Source: Rhodopseudomonas sp. BR0M22 (lineage in GTDB: Bacteria; Pseudomonadota; Alphaproteobacteria; Rhizobiales; Xanthobacteraceae). From it: 64,000 nt of DNA. The stretch is taken from the NCBI RefSeq assembly GCF_010907035.1, contig NZ_QUMK01000008.1, positions 1-64,000 of the forward strand, in the 5' to 3' direction. Below, one piece after another: positions 50,550 through 60,204 of this stretch (position 1 is the first letter of the stretch; every line of letters begins with the position of its first letter). The position numbers and the translations under genes were made by a program. The notes under the pieces were generated by a model. The model saw only the letters and a program-made list of their open reading frames with translations, ran no database searches and was not told the origin of the DNA.

Positions 50550-51979
50550 CGGCGGTCGGCGGAGAGCGCGGGGAAGTTCGGCGTGCGGTGCGCGTCCGCT
50601 CGGCGCTGCTGGCCTCCGTCGCGCTCATCGCCTTCGGCGGTCTCGCCTGCGCGGCCGACGATGCGCCGGCGCGGCCGGCGATCCAGTCCAACCGCTGGGC
50701 CGAGGATTGGTCGGTGCTGGCCGATCCGAAGCTGCGGACCGAGCCGTTCGATTCCCTCAAATACGTGCCGCTGTGGGTGTCCGATCCGAAGAGCTATGTG
50801 TCGTTCGGCGCCAATCTGCGCGAGCGGTTCGAGTTCAACGACGCCCCGGCGTTCGGCACAGCCGGCAATGCCCGCGACAGCTATGTCATTCAGCGTCTGC
50901 AGGTCCATGCCGACGTGCATTTCGATGCCAATTGGCGGGCGTTCGTCCAGCTCGAGGACGATCGGGCGTTCGATAAACTGAATGTCACCTCGGTCGATCA
51001 GGATCGGGTCGACCTGCGGCTGGCGTTTCTCGAATACACCAAGCAGTTCTCCGGCGGACTGCTCAAGGCCCGAGTCGGCCGGCAGGACTTCGCCTTCGAC
51101 CTGCAGCGTTTCGTGTCGTCGCGCGACGGCCCCAACGTGCGGCAGTCGTTCGACGCTGTGTGGGCCGATTGGGAGACCGGCACCTGGCGGTTCATCGGCT
51201 TCGTCAGCCGGCCGGTGCAGTATTTCGACGATCGGCCGTTCGACGATCGCTCGTCGGATCAGTTCCGTTTCAGCACGCTCCGCATCGAACGCAAGGTGCT
51301 CGGCAATAACGAGCTGTCGGCGTACTATTCGCTGTATGAGCGCGCCGGCGCGCGTTATCTCGACGCCACCGGCGATGAGCGCCGGCATATTTTCGACATC
51401 CGCTTTGCCGGCAAGCAGGGCCCGCTCGATTGGGACCTCGAAGCGATGGGGCAGACCGGGCAGGTAGGCGCCTCGGCGGCGCGCGCCTGGGCGGTGGGAG
51501 CCCGCGCCGGCTACACGCTGCCGGCCGTCTGGCAGCCACGGCTCGGATTGCAGTTCGATGCTGCATCCGGCGACGACCGACCGAACGACGGCGTCGTCGG
51601 CACCTTCAATCCACTGTTCCCGAACGGCTATTACTTCACGCTGGCGGGCTTCACCGGCTATGCGAACCTCGTCCATCTCAAGCCGTCGATCACCGTGTCG
51701 CCGGCGAGCCGGCTGAAGCTGATGGCGGCGGTCGGCCTGCAATGGCGCGCCACGACGGCGGACGCGATCTACGTGCAGCCGAACGTCCCGGTGTCCGGCA
51801 CCGCCGGCGTTGGCAGCGCCTGGACCGGCGCCTACGGCCAACTCCGCGTCGACTACGCCTTCGACGCACATCTCACCGGCGCGATCGAAGCAGTGCATTT
51901 CGAGGTCGGCGACACCATCCGCACCGCCGGTGGCCGCAGCAGCGATTATCTCGGCGCGCAGTTGCAATACGGTTGGTAG
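50546..51979 (+). CDS. Alginate-export-family outer-membrane porin
   Basis: Outer-membrane beta-barrel of 477 residues. The N-terminus has a signal peptide (about 17-37, LLASVALIAFGGLACAADD); GTG 50546 overlaps the preceding stop, and a later GTG at about 50588 is a possible alternative. Alternating aromatic strands, the sequence NLRERFEFNDAPAFG, VGRQDFAFDLQRFVSSRDGPN and RPNDGVVGTFNPLFPNGYYF match the AlgE-like Alginate_exp family. C-terminal residues end in an aromatic (YGW), as barrel proteins do. In this cluster it probably takes up the unknown substrate rather than exporting alginate. Confidence 0.82.
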   Translation: MTAVGGERGEVRRAVRVRSALLASVALIAFGGLACAADDAPARPAIQSNRWAEDWSVLADPKLRTEPFDSLKYVPLWVSDPKSYVSFGANLRERFEFNDAPAFGTAGNARDSYVIQRLQVHADVHFDANWRAFVQLEDDRAFDKLNVTSVDQDRVDLRLAFLEYTKQFSGGLLKARVGRQDFAFDLQRFVSSRDGPNVRQSFDAVWADWETGTWRFIGFVSRPVQYFDDRPFDDRSSDQFRFSTLRIERKVLGNNELSAYYSLYERAGARYLDATGDERRHIFDIRFAGKQGPLDWDLEAMGQTGQVGASAARAWAVGARAGYTLPAVWQPRLGLQFDAASGDDRPNDGVVGTFNPLFPNGYYFTLAGFTGYANLVHLKPSITVSPASRLKLMAAVGLQWRATTADAIYVQPNVPVSGTAGVGSAWTGAYGQLRVDYAFDAHLTGAIEAVHFEVGDTIRTAGGRSSDYLGAQLQYGW

Positions 51980-51997
51980 GAGCCAGGTAAAACGCAA

Positions 51998-52025
51998 CGG
52001 CCCGGCGCGACGACGGGTCGGGCCG
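51998..52025. terminator. Hairpin between convergent porin and hydrolase genes
   Basis: CGGCCCG (51998-52004) pairs with CGGGCCG (52019-52025), 18 bp past the porin stop and 21 bp before the hydrolase stop on the other strand. No T-run on either side, so a bidirectional terminator is a guess from position. Confidence 0.4.
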
Positions 52026-52046
52026 CTGCTTGGTTGCCGCGGGGCC

Positions 52047-53063
52047 TTATTCCTTCACGAACGCCAGCAGGTCGGCGTTGAGCACGTCGGCATGGGTGGT
52101 GAGCATGCCGTGCGGATAGCCCGGATAGGTCTTCAGCTTGCCGTTCTTCAGCAGCTTGACCGAAAGCTTGGCGGAGTCCTCGATCGGCACGATCTGATCG
52201 TCCTCGCCGTGCAGCACCAGTGTCGGGACGGTGATGGCCTTCAGATCGTCGGTCTGGTCGGTCTCGGAGAACGCCTTGATGCCGTCATAGTGGGCCTTGG
52301 CGCTACCCATCATGCCCTGGCGCCACCAGTTGTTGACGACGCCCGGCATCGTCTTCGCATCGGGTCGGTTGAAGCCATAGAACGGGCCGGCCGGGACATC
52401 GAGGAAGAATTGCGCGCGGTTGCCGGCGAGCGCCTTGCGGAAGCCGTCGAACACTTCGATCGGCAGGCCGCCGGGGTTCTTCTCGGTTTTCAGCATCAGC
52501 GGCGGCACGGCAGACACCAGCACGGCCTTGGCGACGCGACCCTGCGGCTCACCGAACTTGGCGACGTAACGCGCCACTTCACCGCCGCCGGTCGAGTGAC
52601 CGATGTGCACGGCCTTCTTGAGGTCGAGATGCTCGGCGACTGCGGATGCGTCGGCCGCGTAGTGATCCATGTCGTGGCCGGTGTCGACTTGAGACGAGCG
52701 GCCATGACCGCGGCGATCATGAGCGACCACGCGATAACCGTTGGCCAGGAAGAACAGCATCTGTGCGTCCCAATCGTCGGACGACAGCGGCCAGCCGTGA
52801 TGAAAGACGATCGGCTGGGCCTGCTTCGGGCCCCAATCCTTGTAGAAGATGTCGACGCCGTCCTTGGTCTTGACGAATCCGCTGCTCATTCCGTGGTCTC
52901 CTTGTGAAGGTCGCTGAGGGTGGACCGGCTGTGCGCTGGCGGTGCCGGGAACAAGGGCGATGCAGGCGGCACCCACGATCGCATCGCGTCGGGTGATATG
53001 GAGGGCGCGGGGAGTCGGCGCTCGTGACGATCGCGCCACATCTTCCTGATCAGGGCTGCTCAT
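52047..53063 (-). CDS. Alpha/beta hydrolase, non-heme chloroperoxidase-like, with two possible starts
   Basis: Serine hydrolase of 338 residues from ATG 53063, or 280 from ATG 52889. The core has [15 protein letters not shown], the nucleophile elbow GHSTGGG, and late DDQIVP and HGM acid/His residues, as in arylesterases/perhydrolases once called chloroperoxidases. The long form begins with a Tat-type signal ([22 protein letters not shown]), while the inner ATG has a better ribosome site (AAGGAG, 8 bases upstream). Both could be used. It lies downstream of a second hydrolase and a large sensor kinase, all on the minus strand. Confidence 0.82.
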   Translation of the reverse strand: MSSPDQEDVARSSRAPTPRALHITRRDAIVGAACIALVPGTASAQPVHPQRPSQGDHGMSSGFVKTKDGVDIFYKDWGPKQAQPIVFHHGWPLSSDDWDAQMLFFLANGYRVVAHDRRGHGRSSQVDTGHDMDHYAADASAVAEHLDLKKAVHIGHSTGGGEVARYVAKFGEPQGRVAKAVLVSAVPPLMLKTEKNPGGLPIEVFDGFRKALAGNRAQFFLDVPAGPFYGFNRPDAKTMPGVVNNWWRQGMMGSAKAHYDGIKAFSETDQTDDLKAITVPTLVLHGEDDQIVPIEDSAKLSVKLLKNGKLKTYPGYPHGMLTTHADVLNADLLAFVKE

Positions 53064-53102
53064 TGTTGGTTTCCATATCGAGGTGCTTGGCAGAACACGC
53101 TC

Positions 53103-53804
53103 TCACGCCGCTGCGACAGTGAGTACGGCGTCGAGGATCACGTCCGCGACAGCCTGAGGCTGCGACAGAATGGACAGGTGACTAGCCTTCAGCTCGGTGG
53201 TCTTGGCATTCAGGCGAACGGCGAGTTCGCGTTCGAGCTCGATGCTGACGATGCGGTCGTCGGTCGAGACGATGTACCAGTTCGGCCGGGTTTCCCATGC
53301 CGCCTTGGTGATCTTGTCGGCGAAGGTGGTGGTCGGCAGCGGCGGCTGCAGCACCGCCAGCACGCGCGCGTCGTCTTGCGACAGATCCTGCGCGACATCG
53401 TTGATCCAGCCTGCTTCGCTGAGCTTGAGATGGCCATGGCCGTCGTCGACGATCTGGCTCAGGCCCGGCGGAGGCGGGTGCGAGCCGACCAGATCGCCGA
53501 CCGACTCGCCGACCTTCGGCGGCAGCGCGGCAACGAAGACGAGGGCTTTGACCTTCGGGTCGTTGCCGGCCTGGGTAATCACAGCGCCGCCCCAGCTGTG
53601 GCCCACCAGGACGACGTCGCCTTGGATGCTATCCAGCACGATCCTTGTGGCTTCGACGTCGGCGGCGAGGGACGTGGTCGGGTTCTGCACTGCGACCACC
53701 GGAATGCCCCGGCTGAGGAGATGCGGGATCACGAGCCGCCAGCTCGATCCATCGGCCCAGGCGCCATGCACCAGAACCACCGTGGGAGAGGATGAACCGG
53801 GCAT
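53103..53804 (-). CDS. Alpha/beta hydrolase, EstC-like
   Basis: A 233-residue hydrolase without signal peptide. HGAWADGSSW (13-22) gives the oxyanion loop, GHSWGGAVI the nucleophile serine, and late STDDRIVS and ASHLSILSQP the Asp and His. It is like the small esterases annotated as salicylate/pyrethroid hydrolase. It sits between the other hydrolase (39 bp away) and the sensor kinase; a role in the same stress or detoxification response is likely but unproven. Confidence 0.8.
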   Translation of the reverse strand: MPGSSSPTVVLVHGAWADGSSWRLVIPHLLSRGIPVVAVQNPTTSLAADVEATRIVLDSIQGDVVLVGHSWGGAVITQAGNDPKVKALVFVAALPPKVGESVGDLVGSHPPPPGLSQIVDDGHGHLKLSEAGWINDVAQDLSQDDARVLAVLQPPLPTTTFADKITKAAWETRPNWYIVSTDDRIVSIELERELAVRLNAKTTELKASHLSILSQPQAVADVILDAVLTVAAA

Positions 53805-53970
53805 CGCGTGACTCCTGATTAAGACTGCATCTCAGCCAGCCTGATCTACGGCCTCTGTGCCTCCGGCTCTTGTCGGTTCGCACGAGAACTTGGATGTTCG
53901 GATGATGGACCCGCGTCGTCGTCGGGCAGGCTCGGATACTCGCCTGGACTGAACCGCGCGGTAACCGGAT

Positions 53971-56900
53971 TTAAGCCGGTCGCGGGAGCGTGAACTGAAA
54001 ACGCGCGCCGTGCGGTTTCAGCGAGGTGGCGAGCAGCCGGCCGCCATGGGCTTCGACGATCGATTTGCTGATCGACAGGCCCATCCCCATGCCTTGCGGC
54101 TTGGTGGTGACCAGCGCCTCGAACAGCTGATCGATCCGATCATCATCGAAGCCGAGGCCGTTATCGGTGACGCTGACAGTTACGTTGGCCGGATCGCTGG
54201 TGTCGCTGGCGACCGTGAGGATCCGGCGGCCTTCGATCGTCGCCATCGACTCGATCGCATTCATCGTCAGGTTGAGCAGCACCTGTTGGAGCTGAACCTT
54301 ATTGCCGAGAACAACAGCATCGCCGCTGTCCAGCCGGATTTCGAGATGGATATTGTGGTGGCGCAGCTCGCTCTGAATGATCGAGAGGATTTCCCGTGCC
54401 ACGTCGTTGATGTCGACCGGCACCATTTGCGGCGTCGACTTCACCGCCAGCCCGCGAATGGTCTGAACCACGTCCGCGGCACGGCGGCCGTTTTCGATCA
54501 CCCGGCTTGCGGCATTCTTGGCCTCGGCGAGCGACGGCTGTTCGTTGTTGAGCCAGCGCAGGCAGACGTCGGCATTGGTGATGATGGCGGTGAGCGGCTG
54601 ATTGATTTCATGGGCGATCGAAATCACCAATTCGCCGATTGCGGTCAGCCGCGACATTCGCATCAATTCGGACTGTGATTTCTGCAGGGCGTCGACCAGC
54701 GCGTCCTTCTCTTCGAGGAAAGCGTTCTTCAATGACATCGCCGCCTGCGACGACAGCAGCTTGAGCACCGACAGCTTGCCCGGCGTGAACACGCCGGCGG
54801 TGAGGTTGTTCTCCAGGAAAATAATGCCGATCAGCTTGCTGCGCTTCATCAGCGGGAGGCACAAGATCGACCTCGCCTTCAGCCGCGCCACGTAAGGGTC
54901 GTCGGCAAATCGGCTGCCAAGAGCGTCGTCGATCGTGATTGCTTCGCCGGTGCGGGCGACGAGGTTGACGATCGACCGGGGCACTTCGTCGGTCGACGCG
55001 ATGTCGTCGCGTAGGGCGACCTCGATCCCGGCTGCGGCGGTCCTGGCTTCGGCGCGGATCGACAGATCGTCGTCCTGCGGCAGGATCAGCAGACCACGTT
55101 GCGCGCCGGCGTGCTCGAGCACCAACGTCATCAGGGTTTCCATCAGCCGAGGCACGCCGGATTCGTTGGAGACGGCCTCGGAGGTGCGCAGCACCGCGGC
55201 GAGATCGAAACTCTCGGCAATGCTGGAGGGAACCTGAGCCGATGCCGAAAGCGCGGCGGCGACGTCGGGATACACGCGATCGATCTGCGCGGCCTTGGCG
55301 AAGGCGCCCCATTGCTGATAGCCGTCGCGCGCCTTGGCGAGATGGGCGTGGTAGGCGGTGTCGAGTCCCTGCTGGCGGCAGAAGCAGGCCGCGAGTTCAT
55401 GGGCGATGGCTTCGACCTGTGAGACCCGGCCGCGGTGCGACGACGAGATCGCCTGCTGATACAGCCGCAGCGCCTCGAACGGGCGGTGCTGCAGCCGCGC
55501 GATCTCGGCCTCCAGCAGTGCACGCGCTCCTTTGTAGTTTTCGGGATTGTGGACTTCCCAGGTGGCCATCTGTCGATGCGCGTCGGCCAGGAGTTCGGCC
55601 AGCTCGACATGCGGCGCCGGAGGCGTGGCCGAATCCATATTGGCGGCGCTGATCACGCCGACATAGAAATAGTAGATCGAATATTCGTGATGACCGACGG
55701 TGCTCCACAGCAGCGGCTGAGCCTTGCGCAGCGCTGCGAATGCCGCGACGTAATCACCGGCGAAGTACAGCGCCTGCATCTTGCGGATCCAGAACCAGCA
55801 CAATGCGATGTCGAGGCTGCGGTTCGCTGCAAGCTCACTGGCGAATTGGTCTTCATCGAAGCCCTCGCTGCTGAGTGAGCCGAGCGCATCGGTATCGCCG
55901 CGCAGCGACCGCAGAAATTGGAGCTGCGTGGTGATGATGTAGACGATCAAGCCGAATTTTGCGCGCTTCATCAGCGCAAGCCGGGCGGCGGCCTCGACCT
56001 CGACTTCGTCCAGCGGGTCGCCGGCCGACAGTCGATTGGTGATCAACGTGCAGGACGAGAACCCCGCATAAGTCAGATCGCCGGTCTCGTTGGCTTCCTC
56101 GAACGCACGGCGCAGATAGGGTTGCGCTTCGTTGAGCGCGCGGGCCCAGGGCAGCACATGAGCGCCGTAAGTCAGATGGACGCGCGCTTTGTATTGGCTG
56201 AGGCCGCGGGATTCGACCAAGCGGAGCCCGAGGTCGCCAAATTTGAGCGCGGTGGCGTAGTCGCCGAAGCAGGGGCCGACGACCATGCCGAGATACGCGT
56301 AGGCGAGAGCCGAGGCGTCGGTGTTGCCGTGCTGGATGCTCAGATTGGCCATCCGGGACAGCAGCAGGCACACCAAGTTGAGATCGGTGAAGAACGCGGG
56401 CGCCAGCGCTGCCGTCATGACCGAGAGCGCCGCCGATCGCGAGCGGTCCGTCGAGGTCGGAAGATCGAGCAGGGACTCGATGCTGCGGCTGCCGATGCGC
56501 TGGGTCAGCAGTCGATATTCGGCGCTGGCCTCCTGGCGATCCGGATGCCGCGACCAGACGATGCCGACATTGTGCAGATATCCGAGACAAGCCTCGATCG
56601 CCAAATCGCTGCGATCCATCGCGGTGTAGAGCGTGATCTGCAGGGCAACCACGGCGGCAATTGCGACGTCGCCACGCGCTTTGGTGACGAGGTGGCGCAG
56701 CCGCTCGTCAGCTTCTATCAGGGCGCCGGTCAAAAACTCGCATTCGGCGAGCAGATATTCGACGTCGTAGGCCAGATCGGGCTGCCCGGTCCATCGCTCC
56801 TCGCCGAGCAGGGAAAGCGCGGCCGCGAGATAGACCCGCGCCGAACTGTAGGCGATCGCCTTTTTGGCCGCGCGGCCCGCTTCGAGATTGTAGCTTGCCG

Positions 56901-59109
56901 CCAGAACCATCTCCGAGCGCGACGACAGCAGCGGGGCGCCGAGATTGTAGTGGTTGGCGATGCTGAAGAGGGCGTCCGACGAGGTTGGAACGGTGTTGGC
57001 GAAGTGCCGTGCGATGGCGAGATGCTCGGCCGGCAGATCCGAAGCATTGATCAGCCGGTAAGCGGCCTCGCGCACGCGGTCATGCACGAAGCGGTAATCG
57101 TCCTCGGTGCGGAGCAGCAGTTCGTTGGCGACGAGGTCCTTCAGCGCCTCGTGGACATCCTCCACGGTGATGTCGCGGAGCTGCGCCAGCAGGCACGCTT
57201 CGGCGCTCATGCCGAGGGCGGAGAACGTCTGCAGCACCTCCCGGGTTCGAGCTGGGAGCCGGTGGAGCTTGCGGCTCATCAGATCGACGACGTTGTCGGT
57301 GAAGCCCTTCTCGTCGATCAGATCGACGTTCCAGATCCACTCGTGGTGCATCAGATGGAAGCTGACGAGCTGCTCGTCGAGCAGGGACGAAAAGAACTGG
57401 ATCGCGAAAAACGGATTGCCGCCGGTCTTGCGATGGATCAGCGCCGCCAGCGGAGCGACGTGGTCCGGCTCGGCGCGCAGAACGTCGGCGACCAGCGCAC
57501 AGACGTCGTCTGCGCCGAGCGAAGCGAGGCGGATCTCCTCGATATGCGAAACGCTGTGCCTGATCTCGGCCAGCGCGCAGGAGAGCGGATGGCCATCGTC
57601 CACCTCATTGTCGCGGTAGGCGCCGACGACCAGAAGATGACGGGTGTCGATGTCCTGCGCCAGCCGCACCAGAAATTCGGAGGTCGCCTTGTCGAGCCAT
57701 TGCAGGTCGTCGAGAAACAGCACCAGCGGATGCTCGGCGCGCGCGATGGCGGCGAGGAAGCGGGCCAGCACGGCCTCGAACAGGCTCTTGCTCTCCTGCG
57801 GCGGCAAGTCCGGCAGCGTCGGCTGATCGCCGATCACCAGAGCGAGATCGGGGACGAGATTGACCATCAGCTCGCCGTGCTCGCCGACGGCCTCCTGCAG
57901 CGCCGTGCGCCATTGGTCCAACTCTCCGCAGTCGAGGCCGAGGATCTGTCGTACCAGGGATCGAAATGCTTGGGCCAGCGTGGCGAACGGGATATCGCGC
58001 TTGTACTGATCGAATTTGCCGGCGATGAACCAGCCATTGGTCGGCGCGAGACTCTTGCGCAGCTCATTGACCACCGATGATTTGCCGGCGCCGGAATAAC
58101 CAGAGATCAGGACCCATTCGGTGGTGCCGGTCGAGGCTGCGCGGTGATAGGCGGACAGGATCGCGTTGATCTCGGTCTCGCGGCCGTACAGCTTCTCGGG
58201 CATCCGGACGATGCCTGCGGCGTCGTGCTCGGTCAGACGGACGCCGGCGGTTGTGCCGCAGGTCTCCCAGGCGGCGAGGCAAGCACGCAGATCGCGCTCG
58301 ACGCCGATCGCAGTCTGGTAACGGTTGTCGGCGGATTTCTCGAGCAGCCGCAATGCGATCCGTTCGATCGCCATCGTGGCCGCAGAAGCGTTCGGCAACG
58401 GGTTTGGTTTGCGGGCGATGTGATAGTGAATCCATTGGCCCGGGCTCGAGGCGAAGAACGGCAGACTGCCCGAGGCCAGCATCTGGTAGAGCAGGATGCC
58501 GAACACATAGAGATCGCTCCGCGAATCGATCGAGCGATTGAGGCGCCCGGTCTGCTCCGGCGACATGTAGGTCGCAGATCTGATCTCAGCCCCGACGATG
58601 TCGGGCCGCTCACGGTGGAGCCGCGAGGCGCAGGCGAGGCAGGTCAACCAAACCTGGTCGGACGGATCGACCCAGACCGCATCCGGGCTCAGATTGCGGT
58701 GGATCAGGCCCTTGCCGTGGATGTGTCCGAGCGCCTGGGCGATGCCGATGGCCCAACGTAACAGCCGCGCCACCGGCAGCGGCTGCCCGAGCTTCTCGGT
58801 CAGCGGCTGGGCGTCGTGATCGTCGATGATCAGCGCGGTGCGGCCGTCGATCGTCACCAGGTCGCGCGGGCGGAGGACGTAGTCAGGATCGAGATCGCGG
58901 GTGAGGGCGAATTCGCGGGCGAGCTGCTGCGCCGCCGGCGGATCGTCGAGATCGGCCATCACCACGAGGCTGGGCGGAGCCATGCTGTCGGCTCGGCGCC
59001 GAAAGACACTGAAGCCGCCTTCGCGCCGCACCAACTCCATCGGGGCGTCGATCTGTTTCACGGCACCGATCCAGTTGTTTTGCTCGGCCCGCCAATCAGG
59101 TTCGGCCAT
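53971..59109 (-). CDS. Giant hybrid sensor: kinase-like domain, AAA ATPase, helical repeats, GAF, histidine kinase
   Basis: A 1712-residue cytoplasmic signalling protein. Order: Ser/Thr-kinase-like domain (about 30-280), AAA ATPase with Walker A GYSGAGKS (337-344, Lys343) and Walker B LVLFLDDLQWLD, a long TPR-like helical region (about 600-1290), a GAF domain (about 1320-1460), HisKA with phospho-acceptor His1500 (SIAHEINQPLTAI) and an HATPase domain to the end (DNGLGFDDD, GMGMGLSISKSIVEAHGG). The kinase-like part has HRN at 137-139 instead of HRD, and CLA where DFG is expected, so it is probably a pseudokinase. Overlaps the upstream receiver gene by 14 bp. Confidence 0.9.
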   Translation of the reverse strand: MAEPDWRAEQNNWIGAVKQIDAPMELVRREGGFSVFRRRADSMAPPSLVVMADLDDPPAAQQLAREFALTRDLDPDYVLRPRDLVTIDGRTALIIDDHDAQPLTEKLGQPLPVARLLRWAIGIAQALGHIHGKGLIHRNLSPDAVWVDPSDQVWLTCLACASRLHRERPDIVGAEIRSATYMSPEQTGRLNRSIDSRSDLYVFGILLYQMLASGSLPFFASSPGQWIHYHIARKPNPLPNASAATMAIERIALRLLEKSADNRYQTAIGVERDLRACLAAWETCGTTAGVRLTEHDAAGIVRMPEKLYGRETEINAILSAYHRAASTGTTEWVLISGYSGAGKSSVVNELRKSLAPTNGWFIAGKFDQYKRDIPFATLAQAFRSLVRQILGLDCGELDQWRTALQEAVGEHGELMVNLVPDLALVIGDQPTLPDLPPQESKSLFEAVLARFLAAIARAEHPLVLFLDDLQWLDKATSEFLVRLAQDIDTRHLLVVGAYRDNEVDDGHPLSCALAEIRHSVSHIEEIRLASLGADDVCALVADVLRAEPDHVAPLAALIHRKTGGNPFFAIQFFSSLLDEQLVSFHLMHHEWIWNVDLIDEKGFTDNVVDLMSRKLHRLPARTREVLQTFSALGMSAEACLLAQLRDITVEDVHEALKDLVANELLLRTEDDYRFVHDRVREAAYRLINASDLPAEHLAIARHFANTVPTSSDALFSIANHYNLGAPLLSSRSEMVLAASYNLEAGRAAKKAIAYSSARVYLAAALSLLGEERWTGQPDLAYDVEYLLAECEFLTGALIEADERLRHLVTKARGDVAIAAVVALQITLYTAMDRSDLAIEACLGYLHNVGIVWSRHPDRQEASAEYRLLTQRIGSRSIESLLDLPTSTDRSRSAALSVMTAALAPAFFTDLNLVCLLLSRMANLSIQHGNTDASALAYAYLGMVVGPCFGDYATALKFGDLGLRLVESRGLSQYKARVHLTYGAHVLPWARALNEAQPYLRRAFEEANETGDLTYAGFSSCTLITNRLSAGDPLDEVEVEAAARLALMKRAKFGLIVYIITTQLQFLRSLRGDTDALGSLSSEGFDEDQFASELAANRSLDIALCWFWIRKMQALYFAGDYVAAFAALRKAQPLLWSTVGHHEYSIYYFYVGVISAANMDSATPPAPHVELAELLADAHRQMATWEVHNPENYKGARALLEAEIARLQHRPFEALRLYQQAISSSHRGRVSQVEAIAHELAACFCRQQGLDTAYHAHLAKARDGYQQWGAFAKAAQIDRVYPDVAAALSASAQVPSSIAESFDLAAVLRTSEAVSNESGVPRLMETLMTLVLEHAGAQRGLLILPQDDDLSIRAEARTAAAGIEVALRDDIASTDEVPRSIVNLVARTGEAITIDDALGSRFADDPYVARLKARSILCLPLMKRSKLIGIIFLENNLTAGVFTPGKLSVLKLLSSQAAMSLKNAFLEEKDALVDALQKSQSELMRMSRLTAIGELVISIAHEINQPLTAIITNADVCLRWLNNEQPSLAEAKNAASRVIENGRRAADVVQTIRGLAVKSTPQMVPVDINDVAREILSIIQSELRHHNIHLEIRLDSGDAVVLGNKVQLQQVLLNLTMNAIESMATIEGRRILTVASDTSDPANVTVSVTDNGLGFDDDRIDQLFEALVTTKPQGMGMGLSISKSIVEAHGGRLLATSLKPHGARFQFTLPRPA

Positions 59110-59482
59110 CAGGGCCGGATGCCAGCGCGCGCTGAATGCAGTGTACCAGAGTTTCGGCGTCGAAAGGCTTGCTTAGAAATCCGATCGCACCGAGCGATCG
59201 GGCTCGGGCCTCGATCCGCTCGTCCGGGAACGCCGTGATGTAGATCACCGGCGGCGCGCCGCCTTCGGTTGCCAAGCGAGCGTGCAGGTCGAGGCCGCTG
59301 ACTTCGGCCATCTGTACGTCGGTGATCAGGCAGGACGTCTCGGACCGAACCTCGGAGGTGAGGAAATGCTGCGCCGAGGCAAAGCCACACGCGGTGTGTC
59401 CGAGCGAGCGGATCAGTCCCTCAATGGCAATGCGGACGCTTTCGTCGTCGTCTATCACCGTAACGATCTTGCCGATGGTCAT
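59096..59482 (-). CDS. Stand-alone response-regulator receiver
   Basis: Receiver domain only, 128 residues, with acidic pocket IDDDES, phospho-acceptor Asp in CLITDVQMAEVSGLDL, Thr of YITAFPD and Lys of FLSKPF. There is no output domain. ATG 59482 gives correct spacing to GAGG; ATGs at 59491 and 59497 are alternatives. It precedes and overlaps the giant kinase gene, so it is its likely partner, perhaps as phosphate sink or relay to the FixJ-type regulator upstream. Confidence 0.88.
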   Translation of the reverse strand: MTIGKIVTVIDDDESVRIAIEGLIRSLGHTACGFASAQHFLTSEVRSETSCLITDVQMAEVSGLDLHARLATEGGAPPVIYITAFPDERIEARARSLGAIGFLSKPFDAETLVHCIQRALASGPDGRT

Positions 59483-59571
59483 TTCTGCCATCCTCAAGAG
59501 TGATGCAGCACGAGCCGACGTCGAGGAAATTCTGCGGCACCCGTTTCTGCATGATAAGTCATACGATGGTT

Positions 59572-60204
59572 TTACGTCGCTTCACCGGCGCGCAGCGCGA
59601 GAACTTCGGCCATTCGCACCAGATCGGCGAGCGATCGGGCGCCCATCTTCTTCATGACGCGGCCGCGATGAATCTTCACGGTGATTTCGCTCAGTCCGAG
59701 ATCGGCGGCGACGTTCTTGTTCATCGATCCGGCGGCGACCATCTCGAAAATCTGCTTCTCGCGCGGCGTGAGCGCATCGAAGCGCTGCACGATCTCGCTG
59801 CGCTTGCGCTCGGCCTCGCGGCGGCGGCGGTCGAGCGCGACGGCCGCCGACACCGCGTCCAGCATTTCCTGGTCGCGGAACGGCTTGGTCAGGAAGTCGA
59901 CGGCGCCGGCCTTCATGCCGCGCACCGTCATCGGCACATCGCCATAGCCGGTCATGAAGATGATCGGGATCCGAACCTCGAGCCGGGACAGCATGTCCTG
60001 CAGGTCCAGTCCGCTGGTGCCGGGCAGGCGGACGTCGAGGATCAGGCAGTTGGCGTCGGGCGGAACGCCCGCCGTCAGCAGATCTTGCGCCGAGCCGAAC
60101 AGCGCCACCTCATCCCCTACGGACCTGAACAGTCCCTCCAGTGCTTCTCTGATGCCGGCGTCGTCATCGACGACGACGATCAGGGGACAGGGGAGGGAAG
60201 CCAT
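59572..60204 (-). CDS. FixJ/NarL-type response regulator
   Basis: Regulator of 210 residues: receiver (VVVDDDAGIREALEGLF; Asp in CLILDVRLPGTSGLDL; FMTGYGD; FLTKPF) and LuxR-type HTH (LTPREKQIFEMVAAGSMNKNVAADLGLSEITVKIHRGRVMKKM). ATG 60204 (MASLPCPLIVVVDDDAG) is chosen because the longer frame to 60381 adds only unstructured sequence. It is first of the minus-strand run FixJ-type regulator, receiver, giant kinase, so it is the probable transcription output. Confidence 0.9.
   Translation of the reverse strand: MASLPCPLIVVVDDDAGIREALEGLFRSVGDEVALFGSAQDLLTAGVPPDANCLILDVRLPGTSGLDLQDMLSRLEVRIPIIFMTGYGDVPMTVRGMKAGAVDFLTKPFRDQEMLDAVSAAVALDRRRREAERKRSEIVQRFDALTPREKQIFEMVAAGSMNKNVAADLGLSEITVKIHRGRVMKKMGARSLADLVRMAEVLALRAGEAT

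Noticed and set aside
55918-58080. 720-codon open frame antisense to the giant sensor kinase
   Set aside because: Same reasoning: no recognisable domain and the minus strand has intact ATPase and repeat regions.
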